64,000 nt of DNA from Corynebacterium auriscanis (GCF_030408435.1 NZ_CP047046.1:1780572-1844571); one strand, 5' to 3'; positions 33,863 through 44,192 are shown, counted from the stretch's first letter. Numbers and translations are program-made. Notes: generated from the letters alone by a model not told the origin.

Positions 33863-34894
33863 TCACCCCAACGGCCGCTGGCCCAGTGCGTAGTTTGCCG
33901 CAGCATCGCGCACATCCCGGACGTACTTGTCCGATAGGTTGTAGGAACGGACCGCACTCGCCCACCCTTCCGGGGTGGCCAAGTCTCGCTCGAAATCACA
34001 CAGCAGGCGTACCGCCGACGCGGCTGCGTCATCGATGTTTTGCGGATCGGCGTTCTCATTCCCATCCGCATCAACCCCATAGCGGTTCCACGATTCTGGA
34101 ATGAATTGAAGTGGTCCCATGGCGCGGTCGTATTCCTTGTCACCGTCCAGCTTGCCCCCATCCGTATCCCGCACCGTAGCAAACCCCTTCCCGTTGAGCT
34201 GGGGTCCAAAGATGGGCGGGTTGGCATTGCCCTTGGCGTCGAGCTCAGAGGCACCGAAACGCTTGCCATCGTACGTTCCGTGACGGGTTTCCACGTACCC
34301 CAGGCCGGCCAGGGTGTTCCACGTTAGATGGCATTGCGGGCGAGATTCGCGGGCGATTGCTTCGGCATTTCCATAGGCGATGAGCGCCTGCTGTGATATC
34401 CCCGTGACCTCAGAAATGGGTCTGGCCCAGGACAGGAGCCCCTCGCTGGTTCGGCCGGGAGCATGAATGTCCAGATCCGGCGCCGGTTTGGCGGCCTGAG
34501 GCGGAACGTTGTCCGGCACAGCCACGCGAGTGGGCTGAGGTGCGGATGCGCGCTCCGTGAATCCCGCGACGAGGAATCCGACGATCGCGATGATCATCAG
34601 CAACGCGAGGACGATGACGAAGAAGCCACAGCCTGCGAACTTGCCGCGGTTTGGACGCTGGGACGGCACGGTGCCGCGGGTTCCGGCGGCAGGAACGGTG
34701 CCGCGAGTTCCGGTGGCAGGGGCGGTGCCACGAGCGCCCGCGGGAGGAACAGTGCCACGAGCGCCTGCTGCAGGAACAGTGCCGCGAGCGCCACCGCGCC
34801 GTTGAATCCCCGATGTCCCCCGGCCACTGCGCTGAGAGCGCGACCGGTTGGGTTCCGGAATGGGGCCATACACCGGCTTATTCGGCTTAGGCAC
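33863..34894 (-). CDS. Membrane-anchored lytic murein transglycosylase
   Basis: About 343 residues. The cytoplasmic N-terminus has five or six copies of a nine-residue Arg-Gly-Thr-Val-Pro unit (about 31-75), then one membrane span (FFVIVLALLMIIAIVGFLV, about 86-105), then the catalytic domain with GYVETRHG (Glu near 201 as the acid) and AMGPLQFIPESW typical of the SLT_2/MltB-like family. It cuts peptidoglycan glycan chains; the mycobacterial counterpart at this place is Rv1022 (LpqU). Start chosen at GTG 34894 after GGTGGGGA, overlapping the mntR stop by 8 bases; GTG 34906 is possible. Confidence 0.82.
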   Translation of the reverse strand: MPKPNKPVYGPIPEPNRSRSQRSGRGTSGIQRRGGARGTVPAAGARGTVPPAGARGTAPATGTRGTVPAAGTRGTVPSQRPNRGKFAGCGFFVIVLALLMIIAIVGFLVAGFTERASAPQPTRVAVPDNVPPQAAKPAPDLDIHAPGRTSEGLLSWARPISEVTGISQQALIAYGNAEAIARESRPQCHLTWNTLAGLGYVETRHGTYDGKRFGASELDAKGNANPPIFGPQLNGKGFATVRDTDGGKLDGDKEYDRAMGPLQFIPESWNRYGVDADGNENADPQNIDDAAASAVRLLCDFERDLATPEGWASAVRSYNLSDKYVRDVRDAAANYALGQRPLG

Positions 34895-35579
34895 CGCTGT
34901 CCCCACCCTTGTTGACCAAAACGGCTTTGAGGCTAACCTCGGGCAATTGCACCCGTTCTCCCGTCGATATGATCTTGATCTCGGCAAGATCGGCGAAGGC
35001 CCGTTGCAGCATCTCAATCTCCACACCCGGCAGAATCCCGCGCTGCTCTAGGTAACGCAGCAGGTCCCCGTCCCTATCGGACACGCGATCGACCACACAG
35101 GATTCGTGTGCATTGACAGTGGACAAAGATACAACCGCAGGGGCGGTGAATTTGCCGCTGGCATCCGGGATGGGATCCCCATGTGGATCGCGGGATGGGA
35201 AACCCATTTTCTCCTCGATACGCCTGATGAATTCGTCCGAGACCGCATGTTCCAAAATCTCCGCCTCCTCATGAACATCACCGAGGGGGTAGCCGAGTTC
35301 TTGGCACAGGTAAGTCTCAATCAGGCGATGCCGGCGCACCATTGCAATCGCCAGATGTAGCCCTTGCGGGGTCAGTTGGATATCGGCGTAAGGACGGTGC
35401 TCAACCAAGCCTTTGGCATCCAGTCGCTTCACAGCTTCAGACGTGGTGGAGGCCCGCTGCCCCATCGTTTCGGCCAGTTGGGACAAAGTGATTCCCGCGT
35501 TTCCCCACTCTTGAAAATCGTAGATCTTCTTCAGGTAGTCCTGGGTTTTCTCGGGAAGGTCGCTCACATGCATAGGCAC
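34887..35579 (-). CDS. mntR: DtxR-family manganese-dependent repressor MntR
   Basis: 230 residues with N-terminal winged helix (TLSQLAETMGQRASTTSEAV, KRLDAKGLVEHRPYADIQLT), metal-binding dimer domain (RRHRLIETYLCQELG, DVHEEAEILEHAVSDE) and C-terminal SH3-like domain. Two key positions tell the metal: the residue equal to DtxR Met10 is Asp (TQDYL) and the one equal to DtxR Cys102 is Glu (AEILEH), as in manganese-sensing MntR. The divergent mntABC operon fits a Mn-responsive repressor of manganese uptake. Its 3' end overlaps the transglycosylase start. Confidence 0.9.
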   Translation of the reverse strand: MPMHVSDLPEKTQDYLKKIYDFQEWGNAGITLSQLAETMGQRASTTSEAVKRLDAKGLVEHRPYADIQLTPQGLHLAIAMVRRHRLIETYLCQELGYPLGDVHEEAEILEHAVSDEFIRRIEEKMGFPSRDPHGDPIPDASGKFTAPAVVSLSTVNAHESCVVDRVSDRDGDLLRYLEQRGILPGVEIEMLQRAFADLAEIKIISTGERVQLPEVSLKAVLVNKGGDSGA

Positions 35580-35642
35580 ATCTTAACGGGGGTAAGACCA
35601 TTTGCCCGGTAGCAAATTCTCCAACTACTGTTTGTTCTAGTT

Positions 35643-35656
35643 TTCAATCCATTGAA
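35643..35656. promoter_or_regulatory. Possible MntR operator
   Basis: TTCAATCCATTGAA, a 5-bp inverted repeat with 4-base centre inside an AT-rich stretch, 28 bases upstream of mntA and near the mntR promoter. Divergent position fits joint control. Confidence 0.4.
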
Positions 35657-35683
35657 CTTTTAATTTCCTCAAGGAGTTTTCAC

Positions 35684-36628
35684 ATGTCTTCTCGACGCCC
35701 CCAGCCGCCATTTAAGAAGCTCACCGCCGGGATCTCGTTGCTCAGTGGCTTAGCGCTACTCACTGCGTGTGGCGCCGGAGCATCCGATTCTTCCAACACC
35801 GAAAAGCCCACGGTTCTGACCACATTCACGATCCTCGAGGACATGACTAAGCAAGTCGGCGGGGATTTGGTGGAAGTACGGTCCCTCACCTCCCCCGGCG
35901 CCGAGATCCACGGCTATGAACCCACCCCTTCGGATGTCGCTGCTGCCTCGAAAGCGGACCTCATTCTGAGCAATGGCCTGGGCCTCGAACACTGGGTGGA
36001 CAAGGTTCTGGAACGCTCCGAGGCTAAGCGCGCGGAGGTATCTCAAGGTGTGACCCCTATCGACATCGAGGGAACGAAAACTCCGAACCCGCACGCCTGG
36101 ATGAGCCCAGATAACGCGGTGATCTACGTGGACAACATTGAAAAGGCCCTCGTTGACCTCAAGCCCGATCACAAAGATGAAATCCACCAGAACGCCGACC
36201 GCTACCGCGAGCAACTGAAGAAGGTCGATGACGAGCTGGAGAAGGGCCTGCGCGAACTTCCTGAACAGTCCCGCACCTTGGTCAGTTGTGAGGGTGCCTT
36301 TAGTTACCTCACCCGGGATGCGGGCATGAAGGAGGGCTACATCTGGCCGGTTAACACCGAGGAGGAAGCTACTCCCCAGCAGGTGGCCCGCGCTGTCAAC
36401 TTCGTTCGTGACAACAAGGTGCCCGCAGTATTCTGCGAGTCGACCGTGAATCCCGGTGCCAAGCAGCAGATTATGCGGGAAACGGGCGCGAAGGACGGCG
36501 GTGTGCTCTATGTAGATTCCCTTTCCGATGCATCGGGTCCGGTGCCCACCTTCTTGGACCTGTTGCGCCATGACGCCACAACCATCGTGAAGGGCCTGGG
36601 CAACAACGCTGCTGGAGAGCGGAAGTAA
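35684..36628 (+). CDS. mntA: Manganese ABC transporter substrate-binding lipoprotein
   Basis: 314 residues with a lipoprotein signal ending LALLTAC|G (Cys29). It belongs to cluster A-I metal-binding proteins: His in AEIHGYEPTPSD, His in NPHAWMSPD, Glu in SCEGAFSYL and Asp in LYVDSLSD are the four expected ligands, and the Glu/Asp pair favours Mn(II) or Fe(II) over Zn(II). No His-rich loop typical of ZnuA. AAGGAG precedes the start. It captures metal outside the membrane for MntB/MntC. Confidence 0.9.
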   Translation: MSSRRPQPPFKKLTAGISLLSGLALLTACGAGASDSSNTEKPTVLTTFTILEDMTKQVGGDLVEVRSLTSPGAEIHGYEPTPSDVAAASKADLILSNGLGLEHWVDKVLERSEAKRAEVSQGVTPIDIEGTKTPNPHAWMSPDNAVIYVDNIEKALVDLKPDHKDEIHQNADRYREQLKKVDDELEKGLRELPEQSRTLVSCEGAFSYLTRDAGMKEGYIWPVNTEEEATPQQVARAVNFVRDNKVPAVFCESTVNPGAKQQIMRETGAKDGGVLYVDSLSDASGPVPTFLDLLRHDATTIVKGLGNNAAGERK

Positions 36629-37689
36629 TGCCGAAATCGGAACCCAATCGTGTGGCTGGGCGTGCGGACGCACCGGCGGGCTCGTCAGTGAATGAGCCAC
36701 GCAATCGCGCGGACGCGCCGGCCGAGCGCGTGGCCACGCAGGTCAATGCGAAACCCAATCGCACTAGCGAGCAAGCGGATCACGTGGCTGGGCGCGCCGA
36801 CGCGCCGGCGGAGCGCGTGGCCACGCAGGTGCAGAATGTCACCGTTTTTTACTCGGGGAACCCCGCTACGCACCAGCCAGCACTAGAGGACGTGACCACC
36901 GAGTTGCACTACGGCAGCGTGAAGGCCCTCATCGGCCCCAACGGTTCAGGTAAGTCCACCCTCTTCAAATCCATCATGGGACTAATTCCACTGCACACCG
37001 GTTCCATCACGCACGCGGATGATTCGCCAGGGGCCATTGCGTACGTGCCCCAACACGAGGCTGTGGATTGGAACTTCCCCATCTCCGTGGAACAGGTCGT
37101 GGCCTCGGGACGATTTGCCACTCCCGCCGACCGCGGTCGATTGTTCGGGCGCAAACGCACGAGCACAGCCCTCAGCACAGGCACTCCCACCCGCTCAAAT
37201 GCTTCCCTCAGCACAGCCACTCCCAGCCGCTCACGGTCCGCTCGCCGCTCCATTTTCGGAGGCAAATGGCTGGGCCGGCACACACAGACCGATCGCGATG
37301 CTATCGAGGCTGCCTTAGAGATCGCGCACCTGACAGACCTCCGCGACCGCCAAATTGGCCAATTATCAGGCGGGCAGAAAAAGCGCGTCTTCGTAGCCCG
37401 TGGCATTGCCCAGGGCGCCCACACCCTGCTACTGGACGAACCGTTCGCGGGCGTGGATAACACCAGCCGCGATGACCTCACAGCCCTCTTCCGGCAACTA
37501 GCCGCCGAGGGCAAAGCACTGCTGGTCGCCACTCACGACATCGATCACCTTCCCACATTCTGCGATGAAGTCGTCATGATCAATGGGCGCGTAATCGCAG
37601 ATGGCCCCACTGCCGCCACGCTGACCGACGAAAACCTGCTGAGAGCGTTTAGTGGAGTGCGGGGTGGCGTCGAAGGAGGAAAGCAATGA
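36628..37689 (+). CDS. mntB: Manganese ABC transporter ATP-binding protein with extra repeats
   Basis: 353 residues; typical members have about 240. The core has Walker A GPNGSGKST (about 104), Q-loop YVPQHEAVDW, signature LSGGQKKRV (about 246), Walker B LLLDEPFAG and ATHDIDHL. Two additions stand out: an N-terminal extension of about 68 residues with repeated RADAPAERVATQV, and a 45-residue Ser/Thr/Arg-rich insert (STALSTGTPTRS-type units) at about 170-214, between Q-loop and signature. Start overlaps the mntA stop (TAATG). A functional ATPase is likely since all catalytic motifs are intact. Confidence 0.88.
   Translation: MPKSEPNRVAGRADAPAGSSVNEPRNRADAPAERVATQVNAKPNRTSEQADHVAGRADAPAERVATQVQNVTVFYSGNPATHQPALEDVTTELHYGSVKALIGPNGSGKSTLFKSIMGLIPLHTGSITHADDSPGAIAYVPQHEAVDWNFPISVEQVVASGRFATPADRGRLFGRKRTSTALSTGTPTRSNASLSTATPSRSRSARRSIFGGKWLGRHTQTDRDAIEAALEIAHLTDLRDRQIGQLSGGQKKRVFVARGIAQGAHTLLLDEPFAGVDNTSRDDLTALFRQLAAEGKALLVATHDIDHLPTFCDEVVMINGRVIADGPTAATLTDENLLRAFSGVRGGVEGGKQ
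36709..36830 (+). repeat. 35-bp direct repeat in the 5' end of mntB
   Basis: Copies at 36709-36743 and 36796-36830 (two mismatches) are 87 bp apart, so in frame; a shorter third copy lies at 36659-36680. Confidence 0.85.
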
Positions 37690-38537
37690 GCAAATCCCCT
37701 GGAGCCTGGACCTTCCTAGACATGTTCCACTTCGAATTCATCCAGCGCGCGTTCGTGGCCGCGAGCGCGATTGCCATTGTGGCAGGCCTGTTGAGCTGCT
37801 GGTTAGTTCTGATCGGGTGGTCTCTGCTGGGCGATGCGATTTCGCATGCGGTTTTGCCCGGAGTTGTCATCGCGTACCTGGTGGGAGCACCCTTCGCAGT
37901 CGGCGCCCTGATCGCCGCGGTCATTGCGGTAGGAACCGTGGGCGCGATCCGTTCCCGCACCACACTCCGGGAGGACACCGCTATCGGAATAACCTTCACC
38001 AGCATGTTTGCCCTGGGGTTGGTGCTGGTGACCATTTCCCCGTCCGGCACGCACCTGCAGGAAATCCTGTTCGGCAACCTGCTAGGCATCAAAGATGCTG
38101 CGTTCAACCAGGTGCTGGTGTTCGGAGGGGTGGCCTTCGTGGTGATGGTGGTGGCGCGACGTGCGTTGACGCTGTGGGCCTTTGATCCCCTCCATGCCGC
38201 AACGCTGGGATTCAACACGCGGTTCATCCGGTGGATCCTGATGCTGTGTTTGGCGTGCGTGGTGGTGGCGTCCGCCCAGGCAGTGGGTGTGATACTGGTT
38301 GTGGCCATGCTGATCACCCCAGGCGCTACGGCTTACTTGCTCACGCAGAAGTTCTCCGTGATGTTAGTGCTGAGCCCCCTGTTGGCGTGGATCAGTTGCG
38401 CGGTGGGAATCGCCACGAGCTTCTTCTGGGATATCTCGACCGGCGGGGCAATTGTGCTCTCGCAGTCTGCTCTCTTCGCGCTGGTGTACCTGTTCGGTAA
38501 ACGCGAGGGCGTGGCGCGGAAGCTGCTGCAGAATTAG
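37686..38537 (+). CDS. mntC: Manganese ABC transporter permease
   Basis: 283 residues with eight or nine membrane segments, of the ABC-3 metal permease family. Marks include FIQRAFVAASAIAIVAGLL at the start, WSLLGDAISHAVLPGV (the conserved DAxSHAxLPG motif), and LVVAMLITPGATAYLL. Start overlaps the mntB stop by four bases (ATGA). Some corynebacterial mnt operons carry a second permease gene (mntD); none follows here. Confidence 0.9.
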   Translation: MSKSPGAWTFLDMFHFEFIQRAFVAASAIAIVAGLLSCWLVLIGWSLLGDAISHAVLPGVVIAYLVGAPFAVGALIAAVIAVGTVGAIRSRTTLREDTAIGITFTSMFALGLVLVTISPSGTHLQEILFGNLLGIKDAAFNQVLVFGGVAFVVMVVARRALTLWAFDPLHAATLGFNTRFIRWILMLCLACVVVASAQAVGVILVVAMLITPGATAYLLTQKFSVMLVLSPLLAWISCAVGIATSFFWDISTGGAIVLSQSALFALVYLFGKREGVARKLLQN

Positions 38538-38847
38538 CGTGCTACGGGATTCACCGGGGGCGGATTTCGCCGGGGCCGGGATTCACCGGGGTCACGCTCC
38601 GCCGGGACCGGAATCAGCAGAACGAAATGACACCAACACGTCTGATTCCGCGCATCTCATTCTGCTTACCGAACGCTTTCTTAGTGCGGATCCAACGGAA
38701 CGCCTGCGCGGGGAAATTGAGTCCGGCGAAAACGGGCACGGGAAAACTCTCCGTGGAAAAAGAAACGCACCGGAGTTCGTGTAATAGGAGTAAGCCCTCG
38801 CGTTGCCAAATTGCAGACCTCGCCCATCAGGTTAGGAGACGCGGAAA
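38538..38847. other. Gap between convergent mntC and mazG with repeats and hairpins
   Basis: A 32-bp tandem pair starting GGGATTCACCGGGG lies at 38546-38577 and 38578-38609. It is followed by CGGAATCAG/CTGATTCCG (38609-38617, 38642-38650) and the overlapping AGCAGAA/TTCTGCT pair (38616-38622, 38660-38666), which exclude each other. These may end transcription from mntC. No gene is seen. Confidence 0.55.
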
Positions 38848-40413
38848 TTAGGCACCCCTGTCGTCGAGCTGTTGTTGGAACGCGCGGACCGCGTCCAGCA
38901 GGCGGCGGTCCGATTCACCCGGTTCGTCCAGCTCCAAGCCCACCATAGGAAACCGAATATCGGTTGGGATCTTGGAATCAGGTAGGCCCATCTCTCGCGC
39001 TCGACGGATAACATTTTCCGCCTCGACCAGTGCAGATGAGACCGGCGGAGATGGCACAGTCGCGGGTGCAGCCTGCTCGGCTGAGTTCGACTGGGAAGAT
39101 GCCGCTGCCTGATCAGGCTTCGCAGAAAACTGACTCGGCTTGGACGACACATTTGCCTGGCCGGACTGGGAAGATGCCACTGCCTGATCCGCCTGCGTGG
39201 ATTCCGGAGCAGTTCCTGTGGCAGGTTTTGTGACAGTTCCTGCGGCGGGGGTTGTGGCAGGTTTTGCTGTACTTCCTGCAGCAGGTTTTGTGATAGTTCC
39301 TGCGGCAGGGGTGGCGGCAGGTTTTGTGATAGTTCCTGCGGCGGAGGTTGTGGCAGATTTTGCTGTACTTCCTGCGGCGGCCCCAGCAGCGGATCCTTGG
39401 CTTGGCTGCGCCGGGGCATCCTTGTCTTTGAGGAAAGCCCGGTACGGCTCGCCCAAACGTTCCAGTTTCGCCGCGCGTTCCCTACGCTTACCTTCCTCCC
39501 ACAGTCGGTCCTGCTCTGTGCGAGGAACATCCCGCTCCACCTGTTCGAACAGGTAAGGCGCACGAGAACGCATCTTAGCTACAAACGCACCCGAGACGTG
39601 CCCGATATCGAACGCGCCTCGCCTATTGGCTATTTCAGCGTGGAACAACACCTGTAACAGAACATCCGAAAGCTCCTGGCACAACTCCTGTTCCAACCAC
39701 TGGGGCGCCGCTGTGCCATCGTCCTCGTCGGAATACTCGTCGACGGCCTCCACCACGCGAGCCAACTCCGCGGTTTCCTGACGAAGGAACTCCATGAGGC
39801 TTGTGTGCGTCATAGATTGCTCCCACTCACCCTGCCGCAGAGCCCGCGCCATCAGGGCAACCGCATCTTCTATCTCGTCCATGACAGACGCCGGCACTTC
39901 GGTACGAGTGGTTCGGCGCAATCCGGCCACAGCAACTGTGTGCTCATCGGTGCCGACAATCTCCCCGTCCACAAAACCAGCGCCGGAGTGGGTGACCGAG
40001 GCGGCGCCAGAAGCACCCCCAGCTCCCCCGGCTACCCGCCCCGCCACAGCCTCAGGAGACGGCAAAGTGGCCGTATTCCCGGCACCATCGGCCGCGTTCG
40101 GCGACACAGGGGCCCCCTCGGCCGTGGCGGAGCTGCCGGATTCGAGCTGCTTGTTGGGCTCCATCTCCACGACAAGGCTGGGAGCCTTGATGATCTCCTC
40201 GTGGTTGTTCAGGCGCTCGCGAACCGCATCGTTGGTGATATCTGTTGTGACCAATACGTCCGATTCAGCAACGGTGTGGCCGCCAAGATCGGCGATCACC
40301 CAACGCACACGCACCGGAACTTCTTCGGTGTAGGAAACGTCTCCGCGCAGGTGGGAGACGGCCTCTACCGGAATCATCGCGGGGAATCGGGGGTCCAACA
40401 GAATCACAGACAT
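38848..40413 (-). CDS. mazG: Nucleoside triphosphate pyrophosphohydrolase MazG with repeat-rich insert
   Basis: 521 residues from ATG 40413; the usual protein has about 200-330. An N-terminal domain (1-100: VILLDPRFPAMIPVEAV) is common to mycobacterial MazG. The MazG helical domain lies at about 190-320 with metal-binding acidic motif QELCQELSDVLLQVLFHAEI and RRGAFDIGHVSGAFVAKM. After KLERLGEPYRAFLK comes about 120 residues of low complexity with AAGTITKPA-type repeats (about 343-399) and Ser/Gln-rich DNA, then a short conserved end with REMGLPDSKIPTDIRFPMVG. MazG removes abnormal dNTPs. It lies 11 bases after mfd. Confidence 0.85.
   Translation of the reverse strand: MSVILLDPRFPAMIPVEAVSHLRGDVSYTEEVPVRVRWVIADLGGHTVAESDVLVTTDITNDAVRERLNNHEEIIKAPSLVVEMEPNKQLESGSSATAEGAPVSPNAADGAGNTATLPSPEAVAGRVAGGAGGASGAASVTHSGAGFVDGEIVGTDEHTVAVAGLRRTTRTEVPASVMDEIEDAVALMARALRQGEWEQSMTHTSLMEFLRQETAELARVVEAVDEYSDEDDGTAAPQWLEQELCQELSDVLLQVLFHAEIANRRGAFDIGHVSGAFVAKMRSRAPYLFEQVERDVPRTEQDRLWEEGKRRERAAKLERLGEPYRAFLKDKDAPAQPSQGSAAGAAAGSTAKSATTSAAGTITKPAATPAAGTITKPAAGSTAKPATTPAAGTVTKPATGTAPESTQADQAVASSQSGQANVSSKPSQFSAKPDQAAASSQSNSAEQAAPATVPSPPVSSALVEAENVIRRAREMGLPDSKIPTDIRFPMVGLELDEPGESDRRLLDAVRAFQQQLDDRGA
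39217..39385 (-). repeat. In-frame minisatellite in mazG
   Basis: Alternating units of GCAGGTTTTGTGATAGTTCC and GTTTTGCTGTACTTCC types, 24-48 bp long, encoding Thr/Lys/Pro/Ala repeats. Confidence 0.85.
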
Positions 40414-40424
40414 AGAATTAGATG

Positions 40425-43400
40425 TTACCTGCTCGCTGCCTCTATTCCACTCATGTTCCGCGATGGGATGCCCGCCATCTGCGTGAGCGAGTCCGCAACC
40501 CATTGCACAAGTTCCATTTCCCGCAGCGGAACCGCCCGCATTCCCGCGCCCTTTTTAGGCGCCGGAATCAGCACAACCTTCGTGGTCGCGCGGTAGTTCG
40601 CGGAGGGGAACAGTCGCTTCAAACGCACCTGGCCGGAATCCTCCAGCTGGATGGGACTGAAGCTGATCTTCGACCCCACGGCAACAACCTCCGTGACCTT
40701 CAAGTCGCGGCACAGAAGGCGCAGTCGGGAGAGCGCGGCCAGCATGTGGATCTCCTCGCCGGGCTCGCCATAGCGGTCGCGCAACTCCTCCAGCACGATC
40801 GCGATCTGCTCGTTATCCTCGGCCGCGGCGAACTTGCGGTATGCCTCCAAACGCAGGCGCTCGCTGGCCACGTACTCCACCGGAATGTGTGCATCCACGG
40901 GCAAATCGATACGGATTTCCTTCTTTTCCTCTTCCGTTCCGTCGACCACTTTGCCGTCGGCCATCGCGCGGAATGCTTCGACGGCCTCCCCGACCAAGCG
41001 GACGTACAGGTCAAAGCCCACTCCGGCGATATGCCCGGACTGCTCGGCGCCCAGCACATTACCGGCGCCGCGCATCTCCAAGTCCTTCATCGCCACGGCC
41101 ATACCAGCGCCCAGGTCGTTATTCTGCGCGATTGTGGTCAGTCGATCGTAGGATGTTTCCGTGAGCACCTCACCCGGCGGGTACAAGAAGTACGCATACC
41201 CACGTTCACGCGAACGGCCCACTCGACCGCGCAGCTGGTGCAGCTGGGATAGGCCCATGTGGTGGGCGTTTTCCACGATCAGGGTGTTGGCATTGGCAAT
41301 GTCCAATCCCGTTTCTACGATCGTGGTACACACCAGCACGTCGAATTCGCGATCCCAGAACCCCTTGACGGTGGTTTCCAGCTGTTCCTCGCTCATCTGC
41401 CCGTGGGCAACAACCACGCGGGCTTCTGGCACCAACCGGCGCAGGTGATCAGCGGCCCGTTCAATCGTTTTCACGCGGTTGTGCACGTAAAACACTTGCC
41501 CATCGCGCAACAGTTCACGCCGGATGGCCGCGGCCACGTGCTTATCCTCTTGCTGCCCTACGTACGTCAACACGGGGTGGCGATCCTGCGGAGGCGTGAG
41601 AATGGTCGACATTTCCCGAATCCCTGCCATGGACATCTCCAACGTGCGTGGAATCGGTGTAGCGGACATGGTCAGCACATCCACATGGGTGCGCAGCGAT
41701 TTGATGTGCTCTTTATGCTCGACGCCAAAACGCTGCTCTTCATCCACAATCACTAGGCCCAAGTTCTTCCACTGGATCCCGGTCTGCAGGAGGCGGTGTG
41801 TGCCGATGACAATGTCGACCGTCCCATCGGCCATTGCCTTGATTACTTCGCGTGATTCCGCGGGCGAGGTAAACCGCGATAGCTCGCGAATTGTCGTGGG
41901 GAAATCCTGCATGCGGTCGGTGAACGTGTTGAAGTGCTGCTGCGCCAACAACGTGGTGGGGACAAGAACCGCAACTTGTTTACCGGACTGCACTGCCTTA
42001 AATGCTGCGCGCACCGCAACTTCCGTTTTGCCGTAACCCACATCGCCCACAATCACGCGGTCCATGGGAACGGGTTTTTCCATATCGGCTTTCACCGCTT
42101 CGATTGCGTTGAACTGATCTTCGGTTTCGGTATACGGGAAGGCCTCCTCCATCTCCCTCTGCCAGGGTGTATCGGCGCCGAAGGCATACCCCGGCGCGGC
42201 TTGGCGGGTGGCATACAGTTGGACCAATTCACCGGCGATCTCGCGTACCGCGCCGCGGGCTTTGCGCTTGGTGTTCTTCCAATCGGCACCTCCCATTTTC
42301 GACAGTGCGGGCTTTTCCCCACCCACGTATCGGGAGAGCAAGTCCAGTTGGTCCATGGGCACGTACAGCTGGTCACCTGGACCCCCGCGCTTGCTGGGCG
42401 CGTATTCCAGAACCAAGTATTCCCGGCGCGAGGCATCGGCGCCCTTGCCGATAGTGCGCTCTTCCATGCGAACGAATTTGCCGATGCCGTGGGAATCGTG
42501 GACCACCAGATCGCCTGGTTCCAGCGCGAGTGGATCCACGCGGTTGCGCTTTTTGGCCGGTTTCCGCTTGCCTGTTGCTTTGGCATCCACACGGTTACCG
42601 GTCAGGTCGGTTTCGGTAATGAACAGCAAGCTGGAGTGCTTATCATCCCCGGCAAATGGGAAATCTAGCCCCTGGTGCGCGACTGCGTGATAGATGCTGA
42701 CATGCTTAGGTGCGGGCTCATCCGCTGGGGTGAGCGTGGTCTTCGGCAATCGGCCCAGGCCTCGGGATCCCGCAAGGTCAACGCCGATAGGTTGGACGGC
42801 GATTCCGGCTTCTTTGAAGCGACGCACCATGCGAGCTACAACGGCGGGCGTGGGAGCTGCGAAGACTACCCGGCCGCCGGATTCCACGCGCTTTCGGATA
42901 TCGGCCATAACCGCACCGATAGCCTCCATATCCCCGTGGGGTGTGGGGGCAGTTGCATAGTCGAGGCTGAGCACATCGTCATCTAGAGTTCCGCTGGACG
43001 CCGAGTCTTCCGTATCCGCGTCCCCGAAATCCGCCACACCCACCGGCGATAGGGTCCACCACGGGCGATGCAGGTTCTTTTGCACCTGTTGCAATCCCTC
43101 GAGCGACATGTACGCCACGCCGTCGAGGGGCATAGCTCCACCCATCGCGGCGACTTCCCACCCGGCTTCCATGAACTGTTTGCCGGTTTCCGCTAAGTCC
43201 ACCGCACGACGCTTCACTGCGGCCGGGGTTGTCACGATTGTGTGAGTGCCCTCGAGCATCAACGCGGGAAGGGCCACCAGATCTGACGTGCGCAGGGCCG
43301 GGATCAGCGCTTCCATGCCCTGCACGGAGATACCCTGGCTGATCTTGTCGAAGAGCTCCGCCAGTTCCGCATTGCCTGCGTGTTCTTGGGCTAGCTGCCG

Positions 43401-44192
43401 GGCTTTTTCCCGGACCTCGTTGGTCAGTAGAAGCTCCCGGCACGGGTACACCGTCACGTCATCTAGTTGGAGGTTGGGGATCGTGCGCTGGTCGCCCACG
43501 CTGAACGCGCGCACCTCCGAGACCTCATCGCCCCAGAAATCCACACGCACCGGTAGTTCTTCCGTTGCAGGGAAAATGTCGACAATGCCACCACGGATAG
43601 CGAAGTGGCCCCGCTTCGCCACCACGTCCACATGCGTATAACCCAGTTCCACAAGACGATCTGGGAGGTCATCGAAGCTGAGATCCTGGCCCTCCACCAA
43701 CCGAATTGGCTCCACATCCCCCAAGTTTTCCTGCACCGGTTGGAGCACCGCGCGAGCCGAGGCCACCACAATGCGCAAGCCGGAGGGGTTTTGCTTTGGG
43801 CCCCGCGGGGCGTCGTCCCCCCAATCCTCACGCAAACGGCGCAGCACCCGCATACGAGCCGCAACTGTCTCCACGCCAGGCGAGAGGCGCTCGTGCGGAA
43901 GGGTTTCCCAGGCAGGGAACATCTCCACCGCGGAGCCCACCATGGCCCGTAGGATCTCGGTGAGGTCCTGCGCCTGGCGACCGGTTGCCGTGACGACGAG
44001 GACAGGGGCCTGGCTAGCGACCGCGCCGACCGCGAAAGGCCACACACCCTCAGGGCCCTGCATGTGCAGAGAGTGATCCCCGATATGGGTCACCAAACCG
44101 CGCAGCTTGGAATCCTGACTCACGGCCTTGAGCAGGCCGGATAGTGCAGGTGCGGTTGTGTGGCGCGGCTGATCCGAGGTCTTTGAACTCAT
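40425..44192 (-). CDS. mfd: Transcription-repair coupling factor
   Basis: 1,255 residues. Removes RNA polymerase stalled at lesions and recruits UvrA. N-terminal UvrB-like region, RNA-polymerase-interacting domain near [18 protein letters not shown], then the RecG-like translocase: Walker [12 protein letters not shown] (about 715), DEEQRFGV (about 819), [38 protein letters not shown], and the C-terminal TRCF domain with [15 protein letters not shown]. Start chosen at 44192 as ATG AGT TCA; the frame is open upstream to 44270 without a binding site. mazG follows closely, the usual mycobacterial order. Confidence 0.96.
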   Translation of the reverse strand: MSSKTSDQPRHTTAPALSGLLKAVSQDSKLRGLVTHIGDHSLHMQGPEGVWPFAVGAVASQAPVLVVTATGRQAQDLTEILRAMVGSAVEMFPAWETLPHERLSPGVETVAARMRVLRRLREDWGDDAPRGPKQNPSGLRIVVASARAVLQPVQENLGDVEPIRLVEGQDLSFDDLPDRLVELGYTHVDVVAKRGHFAIRGGIVDIFPATEELPVRVDFWGDEVSEVRAFSVGDQRTIPNLQLDDVTVYPCRELLLTNEVREKARQLAQEHAGNAELAELFDKISQGISVQGMEALIPALRTSDLVALPALMLEGTHTIVTTPAAVKRRAVDLAETGKQFMEAGWEVAAMGGAMPLDGVAYMSLEGLQQVQKNLHRPWWTLSPVGVADFGDADTEDSASSGTLDDDVLSLDYATAPTPHGDMEAIGAVMADIRKRVESGGRVVFAAPTPAVVARMVRRFKEAGIAVQPIGVDLAGSRGLGRLPKTTLTPADEPAPKHVSIYHAVAHQGLDFPFAGDDKHSSLLFITETDLTGNRVDAKATGKRKPAKKRNRVDPLALEPGDLVVHDSHGIGKFVRMEERTIGKGADASRREYLVLEYAPSKRGGPGDQLYVPMDQLDLLSRYVGGEKPALSKMGGADWKNTKRKARGAVREIAGELVQLYATRQAAPGYAFGADTPWQREMEEAFPYTETEDQFNAIEAVKADMEKPVPMDRVIVGDVGYGKTEVAVRAAFKAVQSGKQVAVLVPTTLLAQQHFNTFTDRMQDFPTTIRELSRFTSPAESREVIKAMADGTVDIVIGTHRLLQTGIQWKNLGLVIVDEEQRFGVEHKEHIKSLRTHVDVLTMSATPIPRTLEMSMAGIREMSTILTPPQDRHPVLTYVGQQEDKHVAAAIRRELLRDGQVFYVHNRVKTIERAADHLRRLVPEARVVVAHGQMSEEQLETTVKGFWDREFDVLVCTTIVETGLDIANANTLIVENAHHMGLSQLHQLRGRVGRSRERGYAYFLYPPGEVLTETSYDRLTTIAQNNDLGAGMAVAMKDLEMRGAGNVLGAEQSGHIAGVGFDLYVRLVGEAVEAFRAMADGKVVDGTEEEKKEIRIDLPVDAHIPVEYVASERLRLEAYRKFAAAEDNEQIAIVLEELRDRYGEPGEEIHMLAALSRLRLLCRDLKVTEVVAVGSKISFSPIQLEDSGQVRLKRLFPSANYRATTKVVLIPAPKKGAGMRAVPLREMELVQWVADSLTQMAGIPSRNMSGIEAASR

